Source: Pelargonium x hortorum (Eukaryota > Streptophyta > Magnoliopsida > Geraniales > Geraniaceae). From it: a DNA stretch of 64,000 nucleotides. Shown piece after piece: positions 25,258 through 38,892 of this stretch. The stretch is taken from contig JAYMTJ010000048.1 of the NCBI GenBank assembly GCA_036897525.1, positions 1-64,000 on the forward strand. Reading direction: 5' to 3'. Both the position numbers and the translations under genes were made by a program. Position 1 is the first letter of the stretch, and each line of letters opens with the position of its first letter. A model generated the notes under the pieces. The model searched no databases. It saw only the letters and a program-made list of their open reading frames with translations, and was not told the origin of the DNA.

Positions 25258-26328
25258 TAATCTAAAGGCGCCCCCGCAGTATATATATGCCACTTAGCTT
25301 TCCAGGTAACAGGATTCCTTACACAAGATGCTCTTTAGCTTATGAACTTCCCATCATGTGTATGTGTACAAGGGAGAGAGAGGTTTCTAGTAAGGGGATT
25401 TCTCTAGTTATTCACCTATTATGTGTACAGGCATCGTGTGCAAGACAAGTAAAAGGTTCTCAAGCTAGGTTTCCCTCTGTAGACTTTTGTTCCCACTCCC
25501 ACTGCACTGTAGTTACCCATTCTCAAAGCAAGGGGTTCTCTAAGGCAAGTCAATCAGTTTCAGTAAGGGAAGTTGTCCTAGTGGGCCTTACTAATTAGGG
25601 ATTTCCTTCTGTTTTAGCTTAGGAATTAGTCTCTCTTTTATTTCAAAAAGTCCTATAGTTCTCCTATAGCTCATAAACAAGTCATGGTTTTAACAGTATT
25701 GAAGTATACTATAGTATACTGTGGAAAAAAGCCTATAGTTATAGTATAGTTGGGATTCTAGGTTATCTGAGAGAGAGTTAAGTAAGTAGGTGTCTGGTTT
25801 ACAAGGGAGGTTACCCTATTTGTGTTCCAGGGCTTTCTGAATTGAAAGTATTTTACCTTTTACTGGTAAAGGAGTTCTTTCCTAACCGAGTTTGAGTTTA
25901 CGCTACGCTGGCAAATAAAGGACTTAGATTTCTAGGCTAGATAGATAACTTAATACAGATAATCTTTCTTTTGTGTTCTAATTCTAAAATTTGATTGCTA
26001 GTTCAGTATATATAGGTATAAAAGGGGAACCCCTATAGCCTAGAAGGTTTTTCTTTTTCAATTTTTGATTAAGTTATTGTTCTCGTGAAGCTGTTTCCTC
26101 GTAATAGATAAGGGAATTCTTTTATACTATAAAGAGACTTTAAATGATATGTAATTCGGTGTTTTTGTTCCCACATTTTCAGGGGGTTGTATTTGGGCCG
26201 AGCCTTTATCTCTCATAAATCACTTAAATAGAGAAATTAAAAAGCGAAAGAGTATACATACTGAATAGTATTATAACAGCATTTAAATTAGATACGGGCA
26301 AGATGTTAAAATGAAAGAAATTCCTTAT
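25258..26328. other. Gene-free stretch between tRNA-like sequences
   Basis: It contains an ATG-started 103-codon plus-strand frame (25287-25598) that begins 30 bases after the tRNA-like relic. The frame is rich in Ser, Cys and His, and shows no domain, membrane segment or family resemblance, so I do not call it a gene. An 18-base palindrome lies at 25703-25720. Confidence 0.5.
25703..25720. repeat. Perfect 18-base palindrome
   Basis: AGTATACTATAGTATACT is its own reverse complement. A related CTATAGTTATAGTATAG follows at about 25732. It could extrude as a cruciform or fold in RNA. There is no neighbouring gene to suggest a role. Confidence 0.6.
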
Positions 26329-26402
26329 TAGGCTCAACAGGACTCGAACCTGCGTCATAACCGTTATGAGCGGTACGTTTTGACCAATTGCCCCCTAAAC
26401 CT
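26329..26402 (-). tRNA. trnI-CAU: tRNA-Ile (CAU), second copy with damaged D arm
   Basis: A 74-nt minus-strand paralogue of 15126-15199, identical at about 60 of 74 positions. The whole anticodon arm is unchanged, including the outer T-T mismatch, so the copies share an ancestor that already had it. The acceptor AGGTTTA with TGAGCCT still pairs through G-T wobbles. The T stem is GCAGG with CCTGT, where the C and G changes compensate one another and one wobble remains. Positions 8-13, however, read GGGGGC instead of TAGTTT, so the D stem (GGGC against AAAC) is lost. This is either a recent pseudogene or a tRNA with an abnormal D arm. I favour a pseudogene, moderately. Confidence 0.65.
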
Positions 26403-27333
26403 TCTCTTGTAAATACTATCTATTTATATAAATAACCTTTAAGAAGGGCTCCTGCTACTAAGAATTAAATAAAACAAACCTTTTTCATTTTAATAGGAAA
26501 TTTCTCTTTATTTTGATCTGGGATATACCAGCCCCTGCAATTCTTTAAACCTGGATTATAGCGGACACATGGATATATTTTCGTTTCATTTATCTCTGAA
26601 ATCACTTAGCTCGGCAAGGGACACATAGACCGGAGAATAATTTTCTTAAACTCTTTTGTAAGAAACTGAAGTTGAGATTAGATTTTGCTAGTTAATTTCT
26701 TTTATATAATATAAGCTCAGGCTCCTTTAAGATAAGACACTTATGTTAACATTTAGAAAAGAAATTCGTTGTTGAATTTTAGATAGTACTATAGTCAAAA
26801 TACAGGAAAGCACATTCGGGTTCCATTCAAACAAACACTTTGACAGCAGTACGTAATTTCATTGGTTAAAGTGGTATTATAAAACTCCCTTACCCAGAAT
26901 TTAGAAATTAAAGCCTTACCTGGTTTTGAAAACACTTGGAATAAAACTAAGAAGGTACCTCCCTATTATTGTCGTAGCTTGAAAGCACAGTAAAAGTTAT
27001 GCGTCGAAGGTCACTGTGATTAAGTTAAGGTGTTTCTTAACAAGCTGTAAGTGTTTTGATCCGGGCACTTATATATTTGTGACTCTTCCTCTGTTTAGTT
27101 AGTAAAAACAGAATTATGATGTAGCTAGCAACAACACTAAAGGGGTCCTCACTACAAGAATTAATTGAAAATATCCTACTACTTACCCTAAAGCACTCAT
27201 ATGTTATATTTTGTGTAGATCTAAGAAATATGCCAATTCCACCCTTACTACTTTAGTCCCGTAAATTAAAGGTTTTTTGCCGCCTCGTTGTTGAAAGAAA
27301 CGCGCATATAATATATAACCCGACACATACTTT

Positions 27334-27358
27334 CTCCTATAAAGAAATTTTATAGGAG
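27334..27358. repeat. Inverted repeat, perfect 10-bp stem
   Basis: CTCCTATAAA, loop GAAAT, TTTATAGGAG. In plant mitochondria stem-loops often end stable transcripts, but no gene precedes this one on either strand, so a terminator call is not supported. Confidence 0.6.
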
Positions 27359-28617
27359 TCTTTTAACTTTAACTACGTTGGATATGCTTTTATTTCGAAC
27401 TGCCCTCAACTAAGTACTATTCAGCAATAATATAATCCAAAGAATTACAAGCTATAGTGTAGATACTGGTTAGCTGCACTTTATGCAGGTGCTCAAGAAA
27501 TCGAGCTCTACTTATTAAGATATACAGAAAAAACCCTTAGCAGTTAATTACCGTCTCGGAATTTGAATTAATAAGTGACAGGTGCAAGAACTGAAAAAAT
27601 CTAGCAAAAAAAAAGCACTCTTTTTTAACTAAAAATCCTAAAAAACAAAAGCTACTGTCAGGATAGCCCACCGCTCATGCAGGGTGTGTTACTTCACGGT
27701 ATAAACTTACCGAAGCCAAGAAGGACTCACTAAAATTATTGAACGAGGTAAAACTGCAAGGTAGTTATTCTGTAAAGCCAAAAAAAAAATTCTATTAATC
27801 AGGGAATTCCTTGTTTTTTTTTACCGGGTCCCGAAAATACAAGTAAAGTAAAGAGGCTAGCGCTTCTTAGCTAGTTGATTGGTTCTTGAATTCTTATACC
27901 TCAAAAGTTTGATAACATAACGCTCTACCAATCTGTTCTAGCTATATTTAGCTATTAAATACTCCTCTAATCTAACCCTAGTTGCGTGCTTTCTTATAAC
28001 CGAAACCGTTTTTTCTGGGAAAGGAAAAAATGGACACAAACAACACGTTATGAAAACCCGTGGTACAGTATAATTTAACTTCTAAGGAAGCCCTAAGCTA
28101 CTAAGAAGTGCTAAAAGGAGGAGGAGTTCAAGTTAAAAAAAAAAGAAAAGGTACAAGGAATCCTTATATCGAAAAGGCCCTAAATATACCCAATATACAA
28201 GTAAGACCTCTCCTCTATTAAGGGTAGTTAGTTCTTATTATTAGATATAAGTCTGCAGAAAGAAAGGAGGAGGTAGCTGTGCTTCTCGGTTTAGGATTAA
28301 TATTAAAAAAAGTGAGATATATGAGATATAAAGGGCTGCGTATTCATATTTTATTAGTACTTTTTAAGTAGTGTTATTTATCCCGGATCCTTTATTGACC
28401 ACCATAACCACCATATCACAAGTTAAGTTATATACTCGATATAATATAAGTTTAAGTTTGACAACAAAAACAAACTAGGGCGCTCTATAAACAACTGGGT
28501 TTGCCAAGTGATTAAAATCATAACTCCGCACAAACTTCATTTTTTTAATCCCCGGCCGTATCGTGATTAAGTGCACCTTTTAAACCGATTCTATACCTAC
28601 TTTCGTGGGCCCGTAAT

Positions 28618-28631
28618 GGGGGGGGGGGGGG
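28618..28631 (+). repeat. Run of 14 G
   Basis: Fourteen consecutive G after GTAAT. It is striking in an AT-rich sequence. Homopolymers this long are slippage-prone and prone to sequencing error, so the length may be inexact. Confidence 0.8.
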
Positions 28632-31600
28632 TTAGAACCTCTCGCGTATGCTTTTTTTTCCCTTATTCTATTTTCGTTCGATTGATTTCCTATATTGATT
28701 CTAAATGATCTAAGTTTGTAGTATTACATTCAGTACCGAAGAAATTTCACTTTTCATTATATTTTGCAAACAAGAGTTTTAGTATTTCTTTTAATACAAA
28801 GCTTTATCTTGAACACCCGGATGTTATGAAAGCCCGAACCTTTTTATACACACAAGACTTAGAGTTTATCCTGGAAATTCGTTCTAGGAGTTCGCTTTAT
28901 TTAAGAAAGATTAGTTAAAGGGCTATTGTAATCGTAGTTTTTAAAAAACCTTGTCAGAGAAGAGACTCTATTTAACAGAGTATGGCCTACTTTAGTATAC
29001 AACCCAGTGTTTTTACTCAAAACAGCCAGGATTGGTAAAATTCTCGTTTATAGAATTTGATTTTCTAACTCTATTTCACTCTATCAGATTCTGCTAAACG
29101 CCCCACGGAGATTTTAGTATACTGTCTCGAACTTGTACTTAAAATATATAGACCTTTCCCTTAGCGGTTACCCTACGTTACTAATACTAATAACAGCTCT
29201 AAATAAGCAACTTTTCTTTCTTTTACTACTGGAAAATATCATACAAATAGTCTCAAAAAAAAGCACCCATTCCATTCACAGAATCAGCAAAAGGAATCTC
29301 TAGGTATTCTGAAACACTTTCTAATAAAATAGAAACCCCTTAAAATGAAAAACGGGTGCTCCGCTTACGAAAGCTTCCTAGATTCTTATGGAATAAACTT
29401 GGGTACAATTCCTTCCTCTAAAAAACGCACTTAAAATGTTGATAAATCCGCAATAAACCAGATATAAGTGGGTCCTTGTTAAGCGCCTTCTAATCCCTGT
29501 AACTGGGATTCGCTTTAGGTAGGGGGGATTGTCATAGAGGCTCCCCTATAATATTAAATTAATAGATCTTATACATTACATATTTACAAGATTAAGTCTT
29601 TTAACCCCTTTCTAGTTCAATTTTATGATCACTATTAAATAATGAAATAAAAAACGTGTAGTGAAGGACCAGATAAGTATCCTATTCAGATCAGAAAAAG
29701 TTGTTTCAAATGAAGTTTATAAAAAGGGTTATGCTGGGAAGCTCTTCGAATTAAAGACTTGATTAAAAAAGGCTCCTTCTTCTTTTTTTAAAGGGTACCT
29801 TGTTAGCTAAACATTTAAAAGTATCTGACCTTTACTTTAAGACCTTTAAGAAAGCCCTTTTCCTGTTAAACCAGTCCCTTGTGCAGAAGTTGGAATACCC
29901 TTACAAAATAGCCAGCCAATGAACTTCCATTTGGTAATAGAAAGACTATACAGGATAGACACCGGAAAGGAAGGACTCACATAACATAGAAAGAAAACAC
30001 CGAGTTCGTGATGGTATCGTCCGGGTTATGGTTAGCAGCTGGTGATTATTAGAGTTAGAGAACATGGAATTGTACTGACTGACATCCTTTCCCAGCTATA
30101 ATGAGAGTCTTTATTTCATTCATTCAACAGAATCCTGCAGAACGAACAAATAGAACATCAAGGAAACAAATTAAACCCTTTCCCCTTGTTCAGGAGCTAA
30201 ATGCTCAAAGAATAAACCGGGATCTATTCCCATAAAAGAGTTACCTTACAGATTAGAAGAGCTATTAATGGCATTAATAAAAGTAAAGAAAGGTATAAAA
30301 CAAGGTAGAGTAAGCGGTATGAAGTATATGGTTGTTGTAAAGAGGAAATCCGGTGTACAATAAAAAAATGGAATTCTAAACCCTTTCAAATTACTTTGAA
30401 AACTCGATTTATTATACTTAACCGTGTACTTATGCCTCTCGAAACCGGTTTAGCGGTTGGGACTGGAAGCAAATATTTTCAGTTAGTAAAAACTTATCCA
30501 CTACAAAAAAGTTTAGTAGGAATCAACACTGGGTTATTTAAGAAAATACTTTGGTAAGTACCAGGCAAGTAAAACACTATAAGAATCTATTTATAGGAGC
30601 GGCCCGTATACGTGGATATGTATTCAAATTTAACCTCTTAATTATAAAAGACAGGCTCTCCTTTTTTTTTTCAGGAATAGTACTAAGAAGCTCCTATTGT
30701 GATGATTCCAGAGATAAAATGAGTTGCCAGTTCTTGTAGTGCTTGACTAAAGTAATACCGTCAAAAGAAAGTAATGTAATTTGGAACAAGGAATAGAATA
30801 GGAAGCAAGAATCTGATAAGTATCCTAGCTTATAAGGAAGTAAGACAAGAGTAAAGTATAGGGAAGATGGACGGGTTCTACTTTTTATTATGTGCATGTA
30901 TAGGTTTGAGTAGTATACTGTAAAACTTCTAAATAGAATTCCTAGATTTCCTAGTCAATTGAGGTACTTTATTCTGAAGGGAAGTGAAAAAAAAGGGATG
31001 GTTGTACAATACTAACGCATTGCCATTGCCTTTGATTCCTATTCCTAACTCTAAATCTTTGTTAGCTGTCAAAGGAGATAATATCTTAATGGACTGTATT
31101 CAGGTTTCTTCTGAGATTCCTTGTAGGCAAATGAAAGAATTGTGCTGGTATAGCCATAATTATTCAGAGGTAACAAAGGCCCTCATTATAATAATGGGAG
31201 GTGTCGAAGATACTCACCAATTATTATTCTAATTAGAGCCTCTCCTCTTCGAGCCTATACTTCACAAAATTAGGATACATCTCTCTGCGATACCTCTAAT
31301 TTAATGCATTTGATCTCTAGTTTTCCACGCATCTAGAAAGGATCCTAACAACTCTAAATTAACCCTTTGCTTTTTGCTTTGCTAGCTGTTGCTCTGTCAG
31401 TGCCAGTGAAGTTCTTGAGGAGAAATACCTGTATTTAATGTTAGTCCTAAGAATTTATAGAATAGCTGATATTATATGAATAGCTTTCAAGTCCACTTAA
31501 TAGATAAACCAAGTAAGAAATTAGCCAATTCTTATTTGTTAATAAAGATTGTATGCTGTATATAAGAAGTGTTAGTACACGCTACAAAAGACAGATTGGA

Positions 31601-32100
31601 CACATTTTTCATGTGAATAAGTTTGGAAAGAGAGTCAATTCGAGAAAAGGATTTTGGAATTATTGAATTTGAACTCTTAATTAGGTGTTGGAAATAGAAG
31701 TGGGAATTGGAGATTAGAGGAAAATAGAATGAAAGCCTGTTTTCTTGTTTGTTGTTGGTCTTGTATAGTAACTTGGGTAATTACAAGTTCGACTAACTGG
31801 AGATAGAGGGGTTCCTAAGTATTAAAAAAAGTAAGTCTTGTCCCTTGTCAACCCAGACCAGAGTATTTGATAGAGTGAATGAAAGAGGGGGGGTTTACCG
31901 GGCACAGTAATTCGGGTTTTTCCAGTCTATACTATAAGTGAGCTTTATTACTCTCTAAGTTCCTGGATGAAGAATTCCTGAATCCTAAGCCTTTCTTAAA
32001 CTGGGGCATTTTATGTCCTCTTCTGCTTTTAGGATTCTGTTGAAATAAAGAATTTAAGAGTAATTAAGGTAACCGAAGGCCATTAATTAGAAAGGGTCGA

Positions 32101-32136
32101 TAAAATAAAATAAAATAAAATAAAATAAAATAAAAT
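32101..32136. repeat. TAAAA pentanucleotide tandem, seven units
   Basis: Seven perfect copies of TAAAA followed by a final T. This is a typical slippage microsatellite, possibly variable between individuals. No gene is near. Confidence 0.9.
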
Positions 32137-33986
32137 AGTATCGAATTTCTTTATAAAATGAAACAAGAAGAATGTATTGTATAGCCTCAATTCTTTTTAG
32201 AAGTTAACGGAACCTAGAAAGATAAGGAATTTTGTAGGAAATCTTTTCAGGGGAGAGGAGATTCTTTCAAATGGAATGGAAACCCTTTGTTTGAAAGAAG
32301 GTATTATGAAGATAGAATAAGAAAACTGCAACAATATATTGCCTATACTCATTAACTTGAAAGCAAGCTCTTGAAACTGCTAAATAAATGTAAACAGATT
32401 CTCTTGTAAAGCAAGTACCTTAAGATAAGACCTAACTGATCTAGTAGTCAGTAACCAGTTCATATGAAAGTCAGTCTCTGAATAGCAGGCAAATGAAGTC
32501 TAAATAGAAAAAGCTAAAGTTCCAGTTTAGTAGTTGAAGTACTTGATACAGAATAGAGATTATCTTCGAGAGTATAGTTCTATAGATATTTTCCTTTCTT
32601 TTCTGAGATTGCTTATCGAATCGAAGAGGTTTTATTTAGTTATTTTCCAAAGTTGAGTACGCCTGTCTTTATATATACTATATATAGGGTTAGGTCAAAG
32701 GGGACCTTGCCTAGTTTCCTCTCTGGCGCTTCTTTCGAATACAAGTTTACTTAATTCTCGGTTTATACAACTCTGATATCTAGCTGTTCACTGCTTCAGA
32801 GAGCCCCTTATTCTCTGGTATTTGAGCTACCTAGTCGCCTCTGCCTCTGCCTAGATATTTGTTGTAACACTAAGCGCCTAATGGTGAATTAAGAGAACTC
32901 TTGTAAGTATAAATCGGAAAAAAAAAACTTCAGTAAGTCAGGAAAGGTATAAACGAACAAAAAGAAAGTGTGCCCTTTGTTCTTATCTATCTTATTTAAG
33001 TGAATAGAGCATTTTTGAAGTAACCAGAACTCTTGAATATTCTAGAATTCCCAGTCTGGATTTCCGAGCCTAAATAAGGGAGCTTGTGTATTCTAAAAAT
33101 CATATACTTTACGAGCTTTCTCGGCTAATGTCTAATGTAAAGGGAAGGTCTGCTTTCACCTCACAATTCCAAATACCGTTACTAAATAAATTTGAGGTTT
33201 GTATTTTATTTATAGTAATAAAAGAAGCCTTAATTAAGGTAAAGGTAGGAACTGAGCCGGCAATTGAAGGACTTATCTTTTAATCCGAACTCTAATAACA
33301 ACCTTATTCGCTGGAACCTAGGAACCTTGTAAGACGGTGTATCAGCTGTCCAGCCCTTCGCAAGTGATCCAAAGAAGGCAAGCTTGTTGCTCTTATAAAG
33401 CTGTCCACTCGCTGTCTTTGAAAGCTAAACCCTTGAGTTGAACTCGTCCAAAGCAAGAAAGACCCTACCTGCTTCTATGTGCCAGCTTGAACCTTTACCT
33501 TGGAGGACATGTACTAACGGACTCTTTGAACGGGGTTACCATGAACTCTTAACTTTGATCCTTAAAAGTACAAGCCTAATCTGTAAAAGAACCCTCTTAA
33601 GATTAAGAAAGGCCCTCGCTTGAAAAAAAAACTCGTTCTACGGGCCTTTTCACTTATACACTTACAGGGGGTGCCTTTTCTAGATAGTTGTAAACAAATT
33701 GTTTACCTATATGGAAATATTCTCGTTTCACAGCTTTGTACTTACACTTTAGTGGTAAATCTAAACCAATAGTAAGCATGTACATATTCGATAGTTGAAG
33801 TGAGTAAACTTTTTATGAATTACGGTTTTGCAAAAACACGAGTAAACTCAAGATATAGGGTAAGTATAAGAAATGTTCTTAGGTCTATTTCGTGAAAAAA
33901 GATATAAGTTTATAAAAAAAACTAAAGCTTTCTTACTACTAAATCTTGGTAAAGAAAAAATTCTTATAGAACACACAAGATCTCTA

Positions 33987-34008
33987 TTTTAGGGGGACCC
34001 CCCTAAAA
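33987..34008. repeat. Near-perfect 22-base palindrome
   Basis: TTTTAGGGGG, two central bases, CCCCCTAAAA: ten pairs including five G-C. It is the most GC-stable inverted repeat noticed in the window. With only two central bases it is more suited to a cruciform or to a protein site than to an RNA loop. No gene is close. Confidence 0.65.
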
Positions 34009-37000
34009 AAAGCAAGTCAGGATAAAAGTCACTTTCATGTAGTCCTTGACTCTTCATACAGATATGAAATTCACTAAGTAAAAAGAGTAAAAAGAATTTC
34101 CTTTAAGGACCTTGCACTACAGCCCACTACATCAAAACCTGCCTAAATGCTCTACCCTGTTAGGTTACTTTGCAGTCCTTCTTTTTAGAATATTGCCCCA
34201 TTTTTACGAGTCAGTTGCTCTATTATAATATAAATACACCCAAATAAGAGCTAGGTTTGCAAGACTAAATTTTCTAAACTTGATTGATATAAATAGGAAT
34301 CCCTGCCAACTTGGCACATACTTAATAAAAAAGAAAAGAGAGAGAAGAGAAATTCCTTTTAAGCTCTTTATAAAGCTAAGGCGGAGGCTACCGGAGCTTG
34401 TGTAGGGTTTCCTACTAATTCTCGGTATTGCAAAGGCCTAGCAAGTTGCAGTTTGTCGGTATTTCTTAAGGAGGCCCCTTTCCGTATTTTCTCTTTGGTA
34501 GAGAGAGTTTTCTAGTCGAAAGCAACGTGGGTTTTCCTTCATTTGAGATAGGAACGACTCCAACAGGGTTAGCGGATATGATTAAACAAATTAGGATTTT
34601 CTAGAACCCAGGGCTATTTTCCTGTCCTCGCGTCTAAATACTAGTGTTGTTTAACAAAGGAAAAGAACGGGCCAGCCCAAGGAAACAGAAGTAGGATTTC
34701 TAATTTAGTAAATTGCAAAATACAAGAATAGTGTAGGAGAATACACTAAAGAGGGAATCTCCACCCGGCTTTAGCTTTAGTCAGAACAAGAGTCAAATCA
34801 ATCAGTATTAGCAAGATTTAAGAGAAGGCAACAAGGACTTCCTTTATCCTTTAAGCTTTTCTTATAAATTTAAGGTTTTATAGTTAAGTCATACAAAATA
34901 AAGAGGGGGTCCTCTTACATACAAGTAGAGGGCATTTTTTCTAGTCTAGTTGACTCAAGCTTTTGCGCTTAGAAGTCAACAGGCCTTAGGAAGCGTTTTT
35001 TTAACTCTTGAGGTGTACAATACTGGGTCTCCCTAAGACCCTTGGTTTCTAATAAACAATATATATAGATGCGGATAAATAGATTATTTCCATCTATTAT
35101 AGTAGGAAAAGGGACTAACAAAGTACATTTTTGTTGAATTTCTTTAATAGTTTAATAGAAAGTATTCGTACTTTTGCTTTCTCTTGCATGCTAAGGTAAT
35201 TGCTTGAACAGATAACAAGGGTTAAACATAAATACACCCGTAACTTTAAGGGTATACACCAACTACGGGAGCCCTGAAAAAATGGGTACCCTTCGAAATG
35301 TCCTCATAATGTATGTTCCCCCCTTTACATACAAGATAGGGTTGAAAAAAAAAAAGGATTTTAAATCTATAACTATAGCCCACCCTAAACCTAAATGAAA
35401 TCCTCGGATACCGAGTAAGTTCTATATCTGACTTTTTTACTTCTACAACTTATTTCTATAAACCAAAAAAAGATTCTAATTATGCTACCAAGAACTAAGG
35501 GGACTTTGGACTACCAGCTACGAGTACAAATAACAAGTAGTTTCAACGAGCTCAAAAGAATTTGTTCTTTATATACTCCTTTCTACCTAAGTATATTGAA
35601 AAGGCAGGCCCTAATAAGCGAAGCGGGAAACCCCCTATACTGTATCTACTTTTAGTACATTTCTTTGATGGATGTCCTGCAGAAAAGAGGTTGTTTTCTA
35701 TAGTGTCCTTACTATGATTTTTTCTTGTTAATTTCCTGTGTAGGAAAAGAGTTTTAGGCGGAACCTTGATGTTCTAAAAATTTGTAAATTTAGGAATTAT
35801 ACCAGAGTTAATGGAAGCCTTAGACTTTACTCCCCGGCCTGTTTGTTATAGAGTAATCAATATTAAACTAAAGATGGAGCTAGTGTGAATAACCATATAA
35901 GACAGATTTAACTGAGAAGTCCTAAGTGGAGACTAGGCTGTTGCTATTGTATTTTGAAGAGGCAGCTACGAGATAGAATAAAAACACATATACCAAACAA
36001 ACGGAATTCCTAAATCTGGGGTTAGAAGCGAAGGTTTACCGTGTATAGATCACTACTTAAGGTTTGATAGAAAGACTTGCTATGCCAGAAACTTAACTTC
36101 CTCTATATCTATTTTGTTTTAGCAAGGCCCCCTTAAGCTACATAAGTTTTTACCAGCTGAATTATTAAAGCCGTGATACCTCGAAAAGTTTAGTTACAAC
36201 AAATTATCGAATTCAAGGATTTTGTTAGTTACTTATTTATACTTTTTTTTTGTTTATAACACAATTGAGCCCTACAGAATACCTTAGAAACATATAATTA
36301 CTACACCGGGGATCCCCCTCGGATCTACGTCAACCCCTCGATCTTTACTTTAAGGACTCATGAGGATAAAAAAGTTTACTAATATCCACACGAAACCCTT
36401 TGCTTTTTTTATTTATTATCTTTGACTTCGTTTCCTCTTTTTTTTTTTTTTACGTAGATTGAGCCTGTTTCTATCATATATCTTCTTAGCACCCAACTAA
36501 AGAAAGAGAAGATATTTAGGTGTCGTCCTCATACAAATACAGAGTTAGTAAATAGTTTTTTTAAGGATTCTCGGTCTAGCTAGCAGCTTTTTTATGTGTT
36601 AATTTTATTTCATTGGGTTCTGAGTATTTCCGTATTTGGTATGGTATATTGTCTCGAGAATTTTTCTATTTTATGAAGTCTTCCTAAGGCTAGCGGTTTT
36701 AAATAAAGTGTTTCTAAGTCCTATCAATTTAGTCGAATTAGCTCGTGTTTGTAACGGGATGGGATACTCTTCTATTTAGTTCTGTACATTACAACTAGAA
36801 TGTAAAGGTACTGGTTCCCCTAAAGTAAAGGATTCTTAATTGGCAGCCTCTACTCTAGAAAGCGCCTTCCACTTTAAGAGTTGAGCTTTACTCTTTTTTG
36901 ATAAAAGTATAGTATGTATATTTCGTAGTAAAAGCCTTTGTTCCCAATTATCTATAAATGTATAAAACTTATTTAAATGTGTCTTGGTACAAGCCTCTGG

Positions 37001-38892
37001 GGTGGTTCCTCCTTGTTAAGTTTTTTTCTGAGTATACTGAAGTTAAAAAAAAGGGGTGAAAGTATTCTGACACTTTTAATATACAATTTACAGTAGTTTT
37101 TACGCTTTTGTATGTACTATTGTCCCCACCTCAGTTAAGTTAACAACAAACTTCTGCTCCTCTTTATTGTATTCAATAAGGAGTAAAGCTTTCAATTTTC
37201 CTCATCAAGAGCAATCCTTTTCAAAAAAAACAACTATTAATTATAATCGGGAACCCTTATGAGTCAGAATACAATTATTTCCTTTCGAATCTAATGCTAG
37301 ACACTCCTTAGCAAGCTAATTCTACAGGAAACTCGCGGAGTAAAGCGACCTCGGTAACTTCCATTAAATTAGTACATCCAAAGGTCGACACGTTGATTAT
37401 TTATTATTTCACAATTTTCTTTCTTTAAATCAGTCTTTGCTTTCTGAAACTGCGACTTATTCCGTTACGAGACTTGCCGGGTTTTTTTTACAGTTATTTC
37501 TCTTCGAGTCTATTTCTCGTCGAGTGGTCTTTGTTTGAGAGAGAGTGCTTTCTTATTTTATGTGGATGAGTAGCTCTTACTCTTAGAGAAGTGAGCTGGT
37601 CTTGTTGGGTTTTGATTCCGAAGTTCTTTTACCGCTATTTGGAAGTTCAGTTGTGGTTTTTTTTTTGTTCGGAGGGTTCCTAACTTCAGAAGGAAGTTAA
37701 GCCAAGTTTTTTAAATCATACTATTTAGATAAAGTCAGTGAAATATAGATTGATGAGGCTCAGTGATAAGAAATTGTCTTGGTTCGGAGAGGAGAATGCC
37801 ATTATTTTTCTTAGTCTCAGTTTGAGTATATGTTTGATAGTCTGGCCATAATAGTGCACGTTGTGTTACATTTATAAGTAGCTTAGTCTCTACTCAATTT
37901 CATTTCATGCATGGAGGAATAAAGTCAAGAGATCCTTGCAGTTCGGCTATGTCCTACTTATCTCTCTTTACGTTCTTTATGTTAATGCTAGTGACACAGC
38001 TAGCTTCAATTAGATCAAAATTTCTCTCTGGATTAGTACTAGCTATAGGCAAAAAGTCCAAGCCTAAATAGACATTTGAATTACATACCCCATTAATGAG
38101 ATTGGTAAGGGGTTAAAAAAAAGCCTAATACCTAGAGTCAATTAAGAGAAAGTCCTAGAAGGGTCAGGTTTAAATGGATATAACTTGCTTTTTTCGTTAT
38201 AAAATACTGGGGCGGAAGAGTATACAAGATTGGAGGGATTTATCCTTAGCAAAGAAAGTACAGAATCTTGTTCTGGTCTTATTACTTAGGTCAGTCTGTA
38301 GCAGTTTAACAGTAAGGTTTCTTTCACTTAGATAGTACATACTTCCACTATGAAGACCTGAAAACTGACTTCAACTTAAGCTAAGAAACTTTCACTCAAG
38401 TTCTCTTTCTTACCCGAATAGAATGCCCTGCCCTGTAAATCCTTATTATTCTCTAAACCCTTCATTAGAAACCCTTGATGACCTTACAACTAGAAGAAGA
38501 GCTAAAACTTAAAGATACTGGAAAGCACTTTCAAGAAATAGGTACAGACCGAAAGGACATAACATATAAAATAAGTACCAGGAAAAGCACTAACCATCTC
38601 TAAAATAAAAAACATCTAGACTGGTAAAGCACTAACAAGAAAGTACACCTGGAAAACGAGCTATTAAGGAACTTCCATCTGTTAAAACTAGAGGTACTGA
38701 CTGGGAAGAAGCTCTTACAAAGACTAAAAACTGGTAACTAATTTATAGCTAGCAGAATAACAGAATATCTCTATCCTTTTGGAAGTCCTTTTTTTACTAG
38801 TCAAGTGTAAGTCTCAAAATCCATTAAGGTTTCTTTTTATGAGTACTTCCCTATTTATTTGATTTCCCGTCCGGATCCTAGATATAGAATTC

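Noticed and set aside
25287-25598. ATG-started 103-codon frame beside the tRNA-like relic
   Set aside because: Composition is odd (Ser, Cys and His clusters) with no domain. Position next to the relic is not evidence of coding.
27334-27358. Hairpin as a transcription terminator
   Set aside because: No gene ends before it on either strand.
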